A DNA stretch of 64,000 nucleotides from Patagioenas fasciata. Its lineage: Eukaryota > Chordata > Aves > Columbiformes > Columbidae. The notes under the pieces are model-generated. The model saw nothing but the letters and a program-made list of their open reading frames with translations, made no database searches and was not told the DNA's origin. Numbering within the stretch: the stretch's first letter is position 1; each line of letters opens with the position of its first letter. The translations under genes were made by a program, and so were the position numbers. Location of the stretch: contig NC_092520.1 in the NCBI RefSeq assembly GCF_037038585.1, positions 122,358,001 to 122,422,000 of the forward strand. Reading direction: 5' to 3'. This document shows positions 27,771 to 41,592 of this stretch, in pieces.

Positions 27771-30700
27771 AAATCCCAGAGGTGCAATGTTGGATTGAAG
27801 CCAGGTTGGCTTTGAAATCAGCACTTTTTCTTGGTGTGGCTTAAACATGTCAACTTTGTGGGATTTCGCTGGCTGGAATAATCACCTCTGTCAGGCTCAG
27901 TGTGTAAGATGTAGGGATCCTGTCCTGCAGAAAAGTAGAGGGAAAAGAGGAAGTCAGATTTGTAAGTGGGGAGCTGAAGGATGGAGAGGTAAAGCGGGTT
28001 CCCTAGGTTCGTGAAGCCTGTGGGAGTTGAGAACAGAGTTGGGCTCTTTGGAGTCTGGAAAGTATCTCTGTTTCTTTTCATAGCTACATAGAAAAACTGG
28101 TTTTTTGGTTGTTTGGTTTTTTTTTTTTTTTTTTTTCCCCATGAATACCAGCTACCCTGGCTTACTTGTGGCAGAACAAACTATTTACTGAAGCATGGGA
28201 GACCAGATCATGATTTGCAGCTGAACTTGTTAATGACTAAGCTTGTTATTGGTTAGTTGCCTTATTTAACATTTTTTTAGAGGTACTGTCGTAATGTCTA
28301 TGGAGAGGACAGATGCATAACCGTCAATTCGACTTATGCAAATTAGAAGTGGGAAAAGGGACTTAGGTAATGGGGATGTAATAAATATCTCTGATTTATG
28401 AAGTGGTGTGTTATCAGAAAGGTCAGGAGCAGGACACAGTGATTGCTCACAACCTCATATTCATCATGAATCCCTTCTCTAATCCCTTTGCATTGGTCCT
28501 TTTGTACCTTTGAAAAATACATCGGTAAGCAGATAGCTGGAAATGGAGTCTAGAGAGGATCATGTTATGAGTTTAATTAACTCTACCAGAGGTGGGTAAT
28601 TCCAGTGGTAATTCTTCCCTGTGTATTGGTGTTACAGTGTCAGATATGGTGAATATTCAGATGCATTTCTCCAAGGAGAAATGAGGCCAATGAGTGATTG
28701 TTGTGTCATATAATCAAATAATTATTTTTCAGCGTGGTGTAGATTACTATTGATGGCAAGAATTGACAGGAAGCACCCATACAGAGAAAGGATCAGTATA
28801 TGCACGAGAGCTGCCACAAAAGCTGAGATCTTACCCCAAAGTGGCGTATAGATAGAACGACAGTGAGCAGGGGCTGTGTGAGCAGCCAAGCAACAACTCC
28901 AAGCTGTCTTAATGTTGTAGGTTTCTGTACTGGATTTTTGGGTTACCTCTCCTGGGCTGCTGATCCCAGATTGTGCTCTGCCTCTCTCAGGAAAGCCTGT
29001 GGTGATGGTTGTGTTCTCTCCACTCACAAGCTGCGTGCTCAGGTTTGCCATCATGAACTTGGTGAAGGTAATGGCTGCAAGGGCCCATTTGTTAAAGGAG
29101 TAACTCTCACTTAAGGTATCTGTGTAAGAAAGGAGTTCAGATGGGGGAGGTAAAGGGCAGAGATTTTGGCTGCAATTCACAGAAAGGAAGCTGGGTCAGA
29201 GGGGCGCATCGGTATGTACATGTCTCAGGAATGCATCCAGTGTGTAAGTGCATTAGATTTAGATGCCCATCACAGATATCCAGTGCTGGATGGTTATCAG
29301 GCAAGTATCTTAGGGTAAGTATGCATTTCTAATGTTTATTCCACAAATATAAGTGCAGGACTGAGGAAAAAAATACATTGATTACACACATTTAGAAATA
29401 TAAAAGGTATACAGTGATTAATAGGCAATTGCATTGTATTTTTTGCTGCAGTGTGCTAATTAGTAGGATCTTTGTAAGCCTCTGGAAATACTTAGGTGTA
29501 ACAACATCTGTTAATTTCTTCTGAACTTTCCTTCATTGGCTTTTCCCAATTATTTAACAGCAGGGAGTACTCAGAAAGCATCAAGTAAATACAAGAAGTT
29601 AAAACAGCATGTGGATGGGCACACATACGCACAGTTCTATACTTGAGAAGTAATTTTTCAGTCAAAATTGTTGAACTAATGATCCATAATTGCTGAATAA
29701 CTTTGCATTTATGTTTTACAGTTTACCTTTCTCAGTTAAACTTCTTCATAATCAATAAGTTGCCTCTCAGGTCTCACTGAGCGGTATAACATTTGTAATT
29801 ATTAACTTTGTCTCCATGGGAACAAAATCACTTCAGCAACCTTGAAGTTTATTTTAGGGTTAAGAAAGGTAACAGTATTCAGGTCTACAGGGATCATCTT
29901 GTTCTATGTCAATTATTAAACAATTAGGAAAGTGTGGACTGACTTTGAAAGGAGTTATTCTGTGGGTTTCTAGATGACAAGCTGATTATGAAGATCCAGT
30001 GCCTAACATTTAGCAGCTCATTCAGCATCAGAGTGATTGGTTTTAGGCTATGGATATGTTGTTTATAAGTTTAAAATATAATAATAGGAAAGGGTGATAT
30101 TCCAGGAATGTTTCTAGTTGTGATTTTTGTCATTATCTTGTTAATGGTGGCTTTCTGTTGAGTATGGTTTATCATACATAGATGTTGATGATACAGAGAA
30201 TATGAAATAGAATACCCTTCTGTGAAGTTCTGGTTCAAAAAATCAGTTACTTCACATTTCTCAGTTCTGTTTTGTTATAAAACTGTGATGCAGCTTTCAC
30301 AATCAGTCTGACTTGTCTGACTAATAAAATACTCTATTTAATGTAAGACTTGTAGTGTATGCACAATCTTTATCTGAACCAGCGGAGAAAATATCCAGAT
30401 GAGTGTAATATGTACAATCTTGTAGTACTCAGTTGTTGCAGATGCAGAGTCCCTAAAAAGATAAATCAAAACAAAAACAAAACCAAACAAACAAAATTTA
30501 AGATCTCCTAGCATATTGGAACATTCGTGTAAGGATAATGGTTGTGTGGGAACTCAGATCTCTTGAGCAGGATGATTGTTTGCAGTCTGGATGGCCACGG
30601 GACTCACCATTGTAAGAGTCTTTGCATCAGCATTGTACCCATTCTTATTATCTTAAAATACCTACAAAACTGTTCAAGAGATGGTGACCACATCTTCATC

Positions 30701-33700
30701 TGCAGGAACTATTTCTATTGTTTCCAAGTGTCCCACCTGTGCAGAACTGGGTCAATTCTGCAGCAGGACCTGCCTGGGAAGTCTCTGGGAGAGCCAGATC
30801 CCCACCTAGGATGCTCATCAGTGCATTGAAGCACAGAGATTGCTCTACCCATTGTAGGGATCTACTTGGGGGAATCTAGCATTTTCCAAAATTCCCTCCT
30901 GAGGAAATGTCAGGTGTTTTGCTGTAATGGAGACTAGGAGACGGGTCAACACCATGCCTCTCATCCATCTCTTGTCTTACTGGCCCACTGATTCTTCTGT
31001 GCAGAGGCGATTTGGGGATCTGCTAAAATCCTGGAAGCAAGGAATTAAGGACATGGGCGCACTGGATTTACAAACCAGCACAGACTTGATAACACCCTTA
31101 TAATTATAAAACAAACTTGAGTTTCTTCCCCACGACTCACAAACAAATGCAATAGCTCTTGCCACACAATACACATAACTGTAATTTACAAGGTGTATTT
31201 CCATTCTTGCTGGTGCCCCAGGAAATGGTAGATGCTTGCCTCCAAGCTCAGACATCAGGAACTCCTTCATTCCTGTCATCACTAGCTAAAATCAGTCACT
31301 TACCTCACTAAACTGAAGCTCAGTATATCTACACGCAGAATATTGTTGCCTGCTCAAAACATTGCTCTCATACCCTCTGTAAATTGAAAAGACAGCTCCT
31401 TCTTACACTGTGGGTTGAATTTCAATATGAATTAAATAAAAGCAGCAATATTTTCCAGGATATTAGCTTACACACTTAACACTAGCTAGTTCACCTTTCA
31501 TTTCTTGTTACTCTTGACACTTATACTTCTGTAACATTAGCTGTTGTTGAAAATGGTTAGGTCGGTGAATAAAAACAAAATTACTAGGGCTTTTTCTGAT
31601 AAGAAAATATCAGAGGAAATTATTGGAAATGTCTTGACAGTTAAAGTATCCAACTTAATATGCTTCATAAAATGTTAATAATCATTCAGTATTTTTGATC
31701 TGCAACTTCGTGTGGCAGAGGAGTGAAAAACAATGCTAACATTAAGTAGCCTTTGGCAAACATAAATGAATGTGTAGAAGCCACACAATTCAAATTGACA
31801 TTTTCTACAAACAAAGGCAACTTTACACTGTTCAATAATTGAAAAATCCCTGTGGCATGAACATACATAATGATGGGCAGGGAAAATACTTTATCTTCCA
31901 TGCAGTGCTTGCCATGGTTTCATGACTGGAGCTTGCTGAATTATTCATTGGAAACAGTTCTTATTGTGGATGTGTCTCCTTTTTTCTTTCAGAAGTCGAG
32001 AGATGCTGTGATGCAGTTAGAAGAGGCTGTGATATGATATTCACTGGGTCAACTCCATAGCATTGGGATGAGAAAATCAAAATGTCCCTTTGTAGAATCA
32101 CAGCTGCAGTTTTTAAAAATCCAATTTTTTTCCATATTTGTATTTAGTCATTAGTTTATCGTCTAATTAGGTGCCATAAAATTTTCTTTTCATCTGATGT
32201 GCTGGTCAGCTTGCTGCACAAGCTTGTTCCTCCCTAGTCGCACACCACATCTGGACACACATCTCTGTTCATGGATCTTCACGCACATTTAGTAATACAA
32301 GTGCACAAAAAGGACTGAATGCAAGCTGTGAAGCTTCATCATCATAGTGTTTTCTCAGTTAACCTCCCAACCAGTTCAAGGCTTTCTTTGATAACCTGAA
32401 AACAGACAAATATTTCTGGCAAGTGTATTTGAAACTTGGTTTTAAGTAACCAGCCACTGTCATGCCTGTTCAAATTGGTCATCAAGAGTTTTGCTTTAGC
32501 AAGCTACAGTTTTGCTCAGGTGACCAGCTTTGGAGCATAAGTTCCTTGTGGCACGAAAGAAGTTGTAGAAACTTCTTTAAAAAGTATTGGCAGCATTTGA
32601 TGGGCATCAAGCAAGCTATCCCAGTCAACTACTGCACAGTTAGTCTACAAAGCCAGGAATCATCCAAAACCCTACTTCTTTGTGACTGCCATCATCTTTG
32701 ATGAAGTACAACTAGACTGTGACCATCTCCTGTATCAACATCACATTCAGTCAGTCAACATTGTTGCAGGGAAGGGGAGGAAGTCTTATACTTTTGGTCA
32801 TTATGCCAGTAAAGGTCTTAAGTATGTTCATGTTCTCCATTTTATTTTGCAAATAAATGGGCTACAAAAGCCAGATTATTGCTTTGGGTAAAGTCTTGTA
32901 AATCATAAGTAAACCACTGACTTGAGAGAGAGAAACCTACCCACTGGGTTTTAATAATTCTTGTGTGTAACTAATTTTTTTTCCTACAAAAACATCTCTA
33001 AAAGGGTGTAAAAACTTCTACCATTAAACTTCACTGATGTCTCTCCATGGCATGTCTTTTCTAAATTAAAAATGGTGATTTACTTTGGCACATTATTGAA
33101 AGCCAGATTTTTAAATTTTTTTTTTTAGTACCTGCTAGAGTGTCTTGAGAACTGCATGCTAAATTACATCAATGTACCTGAATTTCAGGCAGGGTTTATT
33201 AAAGTTGTGGACTTTTAAAATTATTTGGGGGTGGGGAGGGAGAATTCTCCCAATACATTTTTTAGAATTTGGTAAGTCTTTTAAGGATTGTTTTGTATTA
33301 TAAGCAATAAAGTTTGGTAGTTAAGAAGGGGAAGGAAAGGTGAGCACGAATAAATCTACATGCTGTAAATTTGAATGACAACTATAAAAAATTATTTATA
33401 TTCTCTAAGGGGAAGAAGAGCAAGTGCTAGAAAAAAAAATCCCAAATCCAAGATATCTCTGTTTAAGCTCTAAACATTCAAATATGTTCCCTCAAAGTTG
33501 TGTATTCTTTACCAGTTGTCTTATAATTTTCTGTGTTTAGTTTTACAGTGCACTAAGTATGTTATGTTGTATTGTTTTCCTTGAGCCAAAAATCACAGAT
33601 GATAGCTTCTTGTGTACACATTGGTCAATGAAGCTGGCATATACAAGATGTAAGGACTCAAAAGAGAAAATCAAATAAAGGATGGGAAAGGGAAAAAGGC

Positions 33701-34500
33701 TTCAGTACTTGGGAAATATAAGAAGAAAAAACTTTTTTGATTTCATTAAATGTTAGCAAAAGATTAATGAAAAGTTTCAAAAGAATGTTTGAATAGTCTA
33801 AGTAAATTAAAGATGACCAAAGTAATTTAGAAATTCATCTTTTAGATTAATCTGACAAAGAAAAATATTTGTACAGCAGAATGTTACTTTTCAATATGTG
33901 AAAAAGCAGATTACTGTATACCACTTCAAGCTCCTGCTTCTTCTAACTTTTAAAACCATCATAAATTTAGAGTTTTCTTTATGTGAAGCAAACTTAGTTC
34001 CTTTTTCCTCCGATTTGTGGGTGAGATGGGTGAACATTGGATGGAATAATTGTTCTCCAGACGTCATTAGCTAGCAAAACCATGGGTTGGCCCAGCCTGA
34101 GTTCCGACACCTCATAGATTACATCCAACTGGAGCATGATGCCAGTCATAGTGGAGCAAACCTACAGCTTCCCACTTGTGTTGGTGACACTGTACCACTG
34201 TGAAATGAAACACCAAGGCACAGCTATGCCCCTAAAATAAAAAGCTCCCTGATGTATTTTTGGTTTCCTCATCTTGCCCTGTATGCAGCTCCCTCTCTCA
34301 TAAGCACTGCAACCAAGGGATGTGGGGTGGCTCCTCACCAGGGTTGCTTTCAGAGCAGCTTGTTCTTGAAGTTTTCTTGTCTCAGGGCTTTCTGCTCTTG
34401 GCATACACCTCTCAGATGCCTGGGGGTTTTCCCTGTCCTCAGGGCATCGCTGCTGGCACAGAGAGGAAGCCCCAGGCCCAGCTTCCTAAAGTCAAACACC
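27771..34500. other. Intergenic DNA, no gene recognised
   Basis: It includes a T20 run at 28117-28136 and an A/C-rich tract at 30467-30497. Open frames at 28722-29180 (minus, 152 codons) and 34252-34650 (plus) lack any recognisable domain. Long AT-rich parts (29400-30500, 33000-34000) show no elements I can name. Confidence 0.5.
28117..28136. repeat. T20 homopolymer
   Basis: Twenty T preceded by T/G-rich sequence and followed by CCCC. Confidence 0.9.
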
Positions 34501-37500
34501 ACAAGAACACCTAACAGGAAACCCCATGAGTGGGACCTGGCACCTGAAAAAAACGGTGTGGAGCCCTGCTGCATCAATCAGTCCACTGTGTACCTCCTAA
34601 ATCCTTCGTTCAATGGCAAGAAATCAAAGGTAAATAAGCAAGTAGCATAGTCTGTGTACACTTGTGAGTGTAGCAGCTGAAGCTGCCTCATAGGGGACCA
34701 TAAATCCAATAGCCAGCTACATTTGAAAGAACAAAAATAGTAAGGTCCATTTGAAATAGCACAGTGTGCCAATACCAATGACTCTATATATGTCGGGAAT
34801 GGCTTTTGAACACCATAAATCAATCCTCCAGATTGCTAGAAGGAGAGGATGTTTGGTCAGAAGATGTCAAGAGATATGAGGCTGTAACAACTCATAACGG
34901 TACCTGCCTTGCATTCACAGGTGGAATATGTCTAGAGATAAGTATCAGGATAACTGAGTCATTATCTAGGCTTTCTTGTTGAAGAATTATTAAAGAACTG
35001 ATTTTTTTTTTTTTTTTTCTTGTCCCCAAGAAGCAGTGAAAGAGAAATCCTGCTGGTAGCACTGCAAACCATCTTCTGTTAAGGCACATGTTCAATGCTT
35101 CAGTCGATGCTTTTGAAAAATGAGTTTAGTTGCTATGGAGAAGGAAGTCTCCTCTTCCCTCACCACCACCTCTCCTCCACCCAAGAAATGTGGTTAAGCA
35201 ATGAACGATATGACTTTCTTCACCCTACTCTTGCAGCATGTTTCAGAATTGTTTCTAAGCACCAAAGGTGTTAATTCCCATTTTCACCATTTATCAAGAA
35301 GCTGTGATTGCAGATCCCAAGGTGAGGACACAATGCAGGAGATTTCCAAGTCTAAATGCTGGCCTGAGACACCCCAAAAGACCTCCAGTTTAAGTCTTTG
35401 AACTAAATGCAGTAAATTGGTTGGCTTTTCCACCATACAGTAAAACCTGCTGAAACCTTCATGTGGTAAGTCCATGTTCTGGTGCAGTAAAATGCCACAT
35501 ATTTCTTTTTAAACCAGCACTTGAAACATACTTAGTCCAATCCAGACATAAATTAAAGTGATCACCTTCCAGTGACTTAGATTTGGCCAGTGTGAAATAA
35601 GTTTTTTGGAGACAGGTGCATCCTTACAGGAAGGGACATGTTATTGAATTCTCATTGTACAGGAAATAGTATTGATCCTTACAACACTCCCAGAGAGATG
35701 TCATGAACTGGAGCGGGCCCTTGAGACTGTACTTACTCTGACCCATCTTCAGAATTGGTACATTCAGGGTTAGGAAAAAGGCATGTTACTGTTCTTCTGC
35801 TGCTTTCTTGTAGGGTAAATGAAGAATTCTTTATTTCAAAGCTGTCAGTCTAATGACCCTCACCAGAATTAATACAGCTTTTATGGAAAACAGGATTTTG
35901 TTTAATTGCACCATCAGGAAAGGGCGAAAATAAAGGGGAAACTGTGACGGTTAAATCACAGATATAAATATAGCATGCAGCATTTCTAAAGACAAGGGAA
36001 AAAAAAATAAAAAAATAAAAAAAGTGCATGCAATTTTTCCTGATGGTAGGATTAATACACCTGATTAAATTTGCACAAGAGACAGTTACGAATATTTTGA
36101 GTGAGGCTTCAGTGTTTTCTTTAAACAAATGTTATTAAAAGAAAATCCTTACAGGGGAGATGTCTCAGAAAATGACATTTTGATTGTTTTTCCTCTGATT
36201 AGGGGAAAATTGAACTTCATGAAAGTGGTTGGAGCTGCAGCATTCCTGCTGGGGGAGAATGCAGGGTATCTGAGACACATTCGGGTCAGCTGTTGAATTT
36301 ACTCATTGCTCAGATTTTTTACATATAGATGAGTGCTACTTCAAGTCTTAAAATTCTGACCTTTTCCCACAGACTGTGTTTTTTAACTGGCTGTGCTTTG
36401 TAAAGAGTTGAGAGTCTACTTTAAGGCTTTGAAGCAGAAAGTGATAGTAATAAACAGGTTTTACATAGCTTTACAAGTTTATACATATAAAGCCTGTGTG
36501 GAATAAGAAAATGAAGGCAAAGCCTTACTTTTTGCAGCAGTATTGCAAATAAAATGATTGTTTATCAATAAATAGGTAATGCACTTTACAACCACATTAT
36601 AAACAGTGGGAGCTGAATGAATTTCAATTATGCAGACCAACGATATTGCACCATCCATTATATAAATCAAACCTAGGCACAGGCCTGTAAGCTTTTGCTG
36701 CTTCACTGATTTTTATTGCCATACAAAATGATAACTGGAAACCATATAGAACAAGGCAAATTAAGAATCTATTGGGGGAAAATGCAATTGGAAATGAACA
36801 TCCTCCTGGAAGCTACATTCACAATCCAAATGCCTTGTGAGATTTTATCTTCCATGCACAATGTGATGATATTCCTGTACATATATGGTTAAATTAATTT
36901 TCCTTTATCAGCATAAAAATGTAGCTGGCCAAAATAGATTAGAACTGCATAATATGTTAGATCACATTTTATTTAGGTGAAGAAGAGGAAAATATTTAAT
37001 TTCAGCCTGGAATGGTATTGAGTAGAATAAATGATTGAGTTCAAACAAAGAGATCGTGCTTCCTGGGTTTTTTTTCCTTTGTTGCACGATGAAATGATCT
37101 GTAAATTCATGACAAGATGATGATTTTCTCAGCTGAAGAACAGTGAAAAGAAAATAAGACAATTTCTTTGTGGTCAAACAGAAAATTCTGATCCTGCTGG
37201 AGTCTAGTCTTACTCTTTGAAGGATTATTCAGTTTCTTGGGGTTCAGTCAGTCAGTTTTTGTGCAGTTTGAAGCTAGGCTGTGATAAGGCAGTCTGTGTC
37301 CTGCAGGATTGTCCTGTAAATGAACTCATCTTCTAAATGACTGCAAAATGCCCATATCTGTTAATAAAACCCAGCTTGGTCCACAGAGGATGAGTTAATT
37401 TCAAACCCGTTCAGTCAAGTTGTACTATTATTCTACCATTTACTATTATATTATTATATTTGATCTTTTTAGCAGTAGTTTCTGTCTGCTTGGTAACTGC

Positions 37501-40500
37501 TCTGAGCAAGCAGCATTGGGACCGCTGGCCCAGGGGTGCTGGACAGCTTGTCCCTCTGCTAAACACACGCAGCAGCCCCCAGGGCCCCAAGGATGCTTCC
37601 CCTTGTACACAGCCCCATTGAAATTCATTAAATAAAAGACCATTTTGTTGTGAGTTAGAAAAAACAGTAGGAGAAGTATGGTATTTTCGTTTGTTTGTTC
37701 ATTTTTTAATTCCATTATTTTACTTCTCCTTGTCATGTGTTCCTTGAGAAAGGTCTGTTTTTATTTTTTTTTTCTTCAGCCACAATGCTATGGAGAATTA
37801 TTCAGCCTTCAGCTATTTTTTATGAAAACTTTTGAAGAAGACATACAGTGTGTGCCTTAGTTTCATGTTTCAATGACAAAAGCCCCTTCAAACAAGACTG
37901 GCAAATATCCACAGCAGAATATTTATTTTAATGGCTACTTCTGGTTTGTTTCAGACATTTAGGTATGTTTAATCCGAAATTTAAGCATTATCAAATTGAA
38001 CTGGTGACCAGTTAGCATTGAGACGATATTTAGTTGCACCTTTTTTGTTGTTTTTTATTGCCCTTTTATTATTATAGGTATTTCACGGCACCTGATCGAT
38101 ATACCAGGTTTAATTCATAACTGTTTCTACTCGGTCTTCAAGTAGAAAAGATTTCATGTGTAACGGTAAGCGTGTTGGCCAATGTGCCCTTCTAAAAGCC
38201 AGGACTCACATATGCTGCATGGTAGAAACCTCCCAATGAAACCCTGAATTGCATGAGTCCTTTAGAGGCTGATGACACCAGTCTCATGTGCCCGAATTTC
38301 CCGTGGACCCAAGTGGAAATCTCCATAGTTCAGGAGCTTGGGTTCTAATCTCTGTTCTCAGCACCTCATTTAGATGGAAAATAGCTTCTACAAGCTGCAT
38401 TTGATAAGACAGTTTTATCCTGAAAATGCCTTGAATAGCTTATATGTTACTGTTCATTACACAGCAGTTCATAGAGTACCATGGGTGAATGGAGCCACCT
38501 GAAGAAACACATAGCCTGCTATATACATAACAGAAAATTGATGCATTTTCCCTAAATGTTGCAATGCTATCTCCATGGAAGATCATCAAAACAATAGTAA
38601 AATGTCTTCACTGTCATGAAAAGGCTGACCTTGTTGGTATCTAGGGGGATGGATGTTAAATGGCTTAATGATTGGAAATTCTTCCTTCAGAATGGGGGAT
38701 TTTGTTGAAACCGCAGAGGGAGTAGACACCACTTCTCTAGAAATTGTTCGACTCTGTTTTTTAAACAACAGAAGAATTTGGCTTAATAAAATATGTAAGT
38801 TAAGAATAGTGAAACTGAGTTTGCTATAATTCTGTTGTTAGACTTTTTGTGTATCATAACTAAAACTGTTCACAGTTTCTTATGCTCTATACCAGAAGTC
38901 TCATGTGCCCAACAGTGTGCCTGGCTCGTGGGGTTTTTTACAGTTATATCAGCTGGTTCTGTGAAAGACATTCTCTTCCCTTGCAGATCTCACTGATATC
39001 TATACACCACTATGTTTCTAATAAACATTTGCACCTTCTTAATTGAGGCACATCTTGTTTGGGAAATGAGATGAAATGAGAGAGATTGACATAAACAGTA
39101 AATAATGATAATTAACTAGGCATCTATCCACTGATTTCACCAGGAATAACAATGTCTTTGGGTAAATTTAGTAAACTAAATCTGGTTGAACTAATTGTCA
39201 AAATACATTGTTCAGTTTGAGTTCTTTGTGATACAAGTCAGATATTTTACACAGTGAACAGTTATGTTAGTAGAATTTTAAAAGTCAGTTTCAATGCATA
39301 ATCCCTATATTTGAGAGAGGAGAAATAAGACAGAAGACTCTTCAAGGCACCAAAGTTCTGGCATACAAAAGTAGATTTCATATGAAGAATTAATTCATGG
39401 AAAAAAATTGAAGAAATCCCCATTCTTCCCTCTCCAACCCCCAGCCTATACCCAGGTGGAGAGTGGAAGTGGCATCTATTGTGGTAAAACATTCCTTGGG
39501 CTGTGTATGTTGGAGGAAATAGAAAACTATTAAACAGATAATAGAATAAAAGTGTGATGAGATGTTCAGAGAATCCATCAATAAAAGGATGGCAAGCAAT
39601 TGTTAAAGACAGCCCTTTCTAAATGCACCTTTATTGCCAGAGGATGGAAAATCGAGAGAGAATTTGCAAACAATTGAATTTATGGTAATGGCATATAAGT
39701 GTATTGTACCACCAAAGAAAAGCACAGAACAAATATAAAAGAAAAAATATACCAGTGTCCCATGGAAACCCTTGTGTTTTGCCTATTATCTCTCAGTACT
39801 GGAAACTGTAATATTCTGGTATTAAAATCAAATACATTGCAAAATACATTAGCCGGCAGTGACTGGAAGATATTCTGCTCTGTGTCTGCTTTCAGGTGAA
39901 TTTTTGAACTAAAAGAAATTCAAGACTTGAGCAACAAGGAGCTTGCCCCTGTGTACTCAAGGCAGCTTTATTTCTTAGCTTCAGTGATACCTGGACAATC
40001 TGATGCTCTTACCTTAGCAGTTTATGGGTAAATTACCTCGGGGAAATTTGAGTCAATTTGAATTTTAAAGCCATTTGAAAATGCACTGTCACTATGTCTA
40101 TTGAAGCAGCAGGGCTGGCTGCTAAATGACAGGCAGGAAGAAAATAATTAATAGGTAGGCTCAGAGATGAAGCCTCCCAATAACAAGATAAACTGGAAAG
40201 AGGAAAAACAACTTCTGCCACTTCTTCTGGACGAAGACCCAAACAAGGGCTAACAGGGCTAAAACCCTATGAGTTAAAAAACAAAGGCACCAGGAATCTG
40301 TAGGCTTAGAGACAGCCTGAGCTCAGCAGGCAGGGCAGCACTGAGGGAGGGGTGGGCAAGGCTTTCCTGTAAGGCATGCTTTGATTTTTGTGTGCAAAGA
40401 AATTGCTGGCATGCTTTCAAAGAGGTTATTTACGCATGGTTTGGTTTTGTTTTATTTTTTTACTCCATGTCCCCACCTCGTGGTGCCAGCAGCCTGTTTC

Positions 40501-41501
40501 AGCAGCTGTGCCTCTCCCAGGGACTGTGGGGCTCAGTATGTCCCTGTGTACGTGCTCCCACCACACCCCCACTGCTGTCCTCATATAACTCACCCCACTG
40601 CACTGGTGCTATCTGGGCCAGTGACCTGTCCCAGCTTGAAAGGCAGTCTGGGATTTTTTTTCTTGCTGTTTTGTTTTTTTAATGTGTAGTTCCTGCTACT
40701 GCCAAGCAGAGTCAGTGAGAGGGTGCTGGCGGGATTTAGTAGGATGGGAGATGATTCTCAGTTCAACCCTTATTTTTCCTGCTTAGACGTGCCTTACTGA
40801 CCATAGATGCAGCAGTGTAGGTGGCGAGGAGCAGCGCTCTGCTGCTGCCCTTGGTTTTTTCAGGTGGATGCTCTTTCCCCAGTGACCTGACACCAGGCAC
40901 GATGTATTTGGGTATCTCTCTGGATAGACCAGCAGGCATTGAAGGGGCTACCTGACTGCATTGCTACCCCCTACTGAGTTGAGAGCCTGGAGATAATTCT
41001 CTGCAAAGCACTGAGAGGATGGAGGGTTTGATGGATTTCTTTTCTGCAGGTTTTTGGTTTGAGAGCAATGCTTTGAAATAGAATAAATGCTAATAAAATA
41101 ACTCAGGTCAGTACATGTCATTCAGGAGCATCTGCTCTCCCTGAGATGGGCGTAGATAGAGCTGAGCCTAAGTTAAGCGAAGCTGGTTTTTCTGTAAGTC
41201 CTCTGAAAAGACCAAACACGCAAACAAGCTTCCCATGCTAAAAAGTCCTACCTTGAAGGAGCAGAAGAGCAAAATCATCCTTGTAAAGAACTAATAATAA
41301 TAATAATTCAAAGTCCAATTTCTATTAATGACTTCCCAGGCCTCAATAGCAAACACCAAGGATGGAAAATGGAAGTTTTGAAAGTTGTAGGAGGTTGCCA
41401 TAAGGTAAACAGCAGTGAGATATCTGCTGGCTTTCAAAGCAATATGGGATAAGGAGAGCTCAAAGAAATTAACTGGAGAACTGAAAGTAAGTTGAGTCAG
41501 T
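34501..41501. other. Intergenic DNA, no gene recognised
   Basis: T17 run at 35002-35018 and an A-rich tract at 35999-36023. The AT-rich sequence at 36400-37200 and 38000-39900 has no recognisable content. A short (AAT)n run at about 41291-41307 precedes the CR1 fragment. Confidence 0.5.
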
Positions 41502-41592
41502 CCATCTAGGTGTTCCTGCTCCGGCGGGGGGATTGGACTAGGTGATCTTTCGAGGTCCCTTCCAATCCCTAACATTCTGTCATTCTGTGTGA
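41502..41592 (+). mobile_element. CR1 LINE 3'-end fragment (about 90 bp)
   Basis: Contains TAGGTGTTCCTGCTCCGGC, GGGGGGATTGGACTAGGTGA and GGTCCCTTCCAATCCCTAAC, then the terminal ATTCTGT tandem. The reverse complement of the CR1 in CD96 intron 2 (57983-58073) matches it almost base for base, with about four substitutions and a two-base insertion. This is a severely 5'-truncated copy of the same or a closely related subfamily, in plus orientation. Confidence 0.95.

Noticed and set aside
28722-29180. 152-codon minus-strand open frame with a hydrophobic C-terminal part
   Set aside because: No family recognised, no supporting context; treated as chance.
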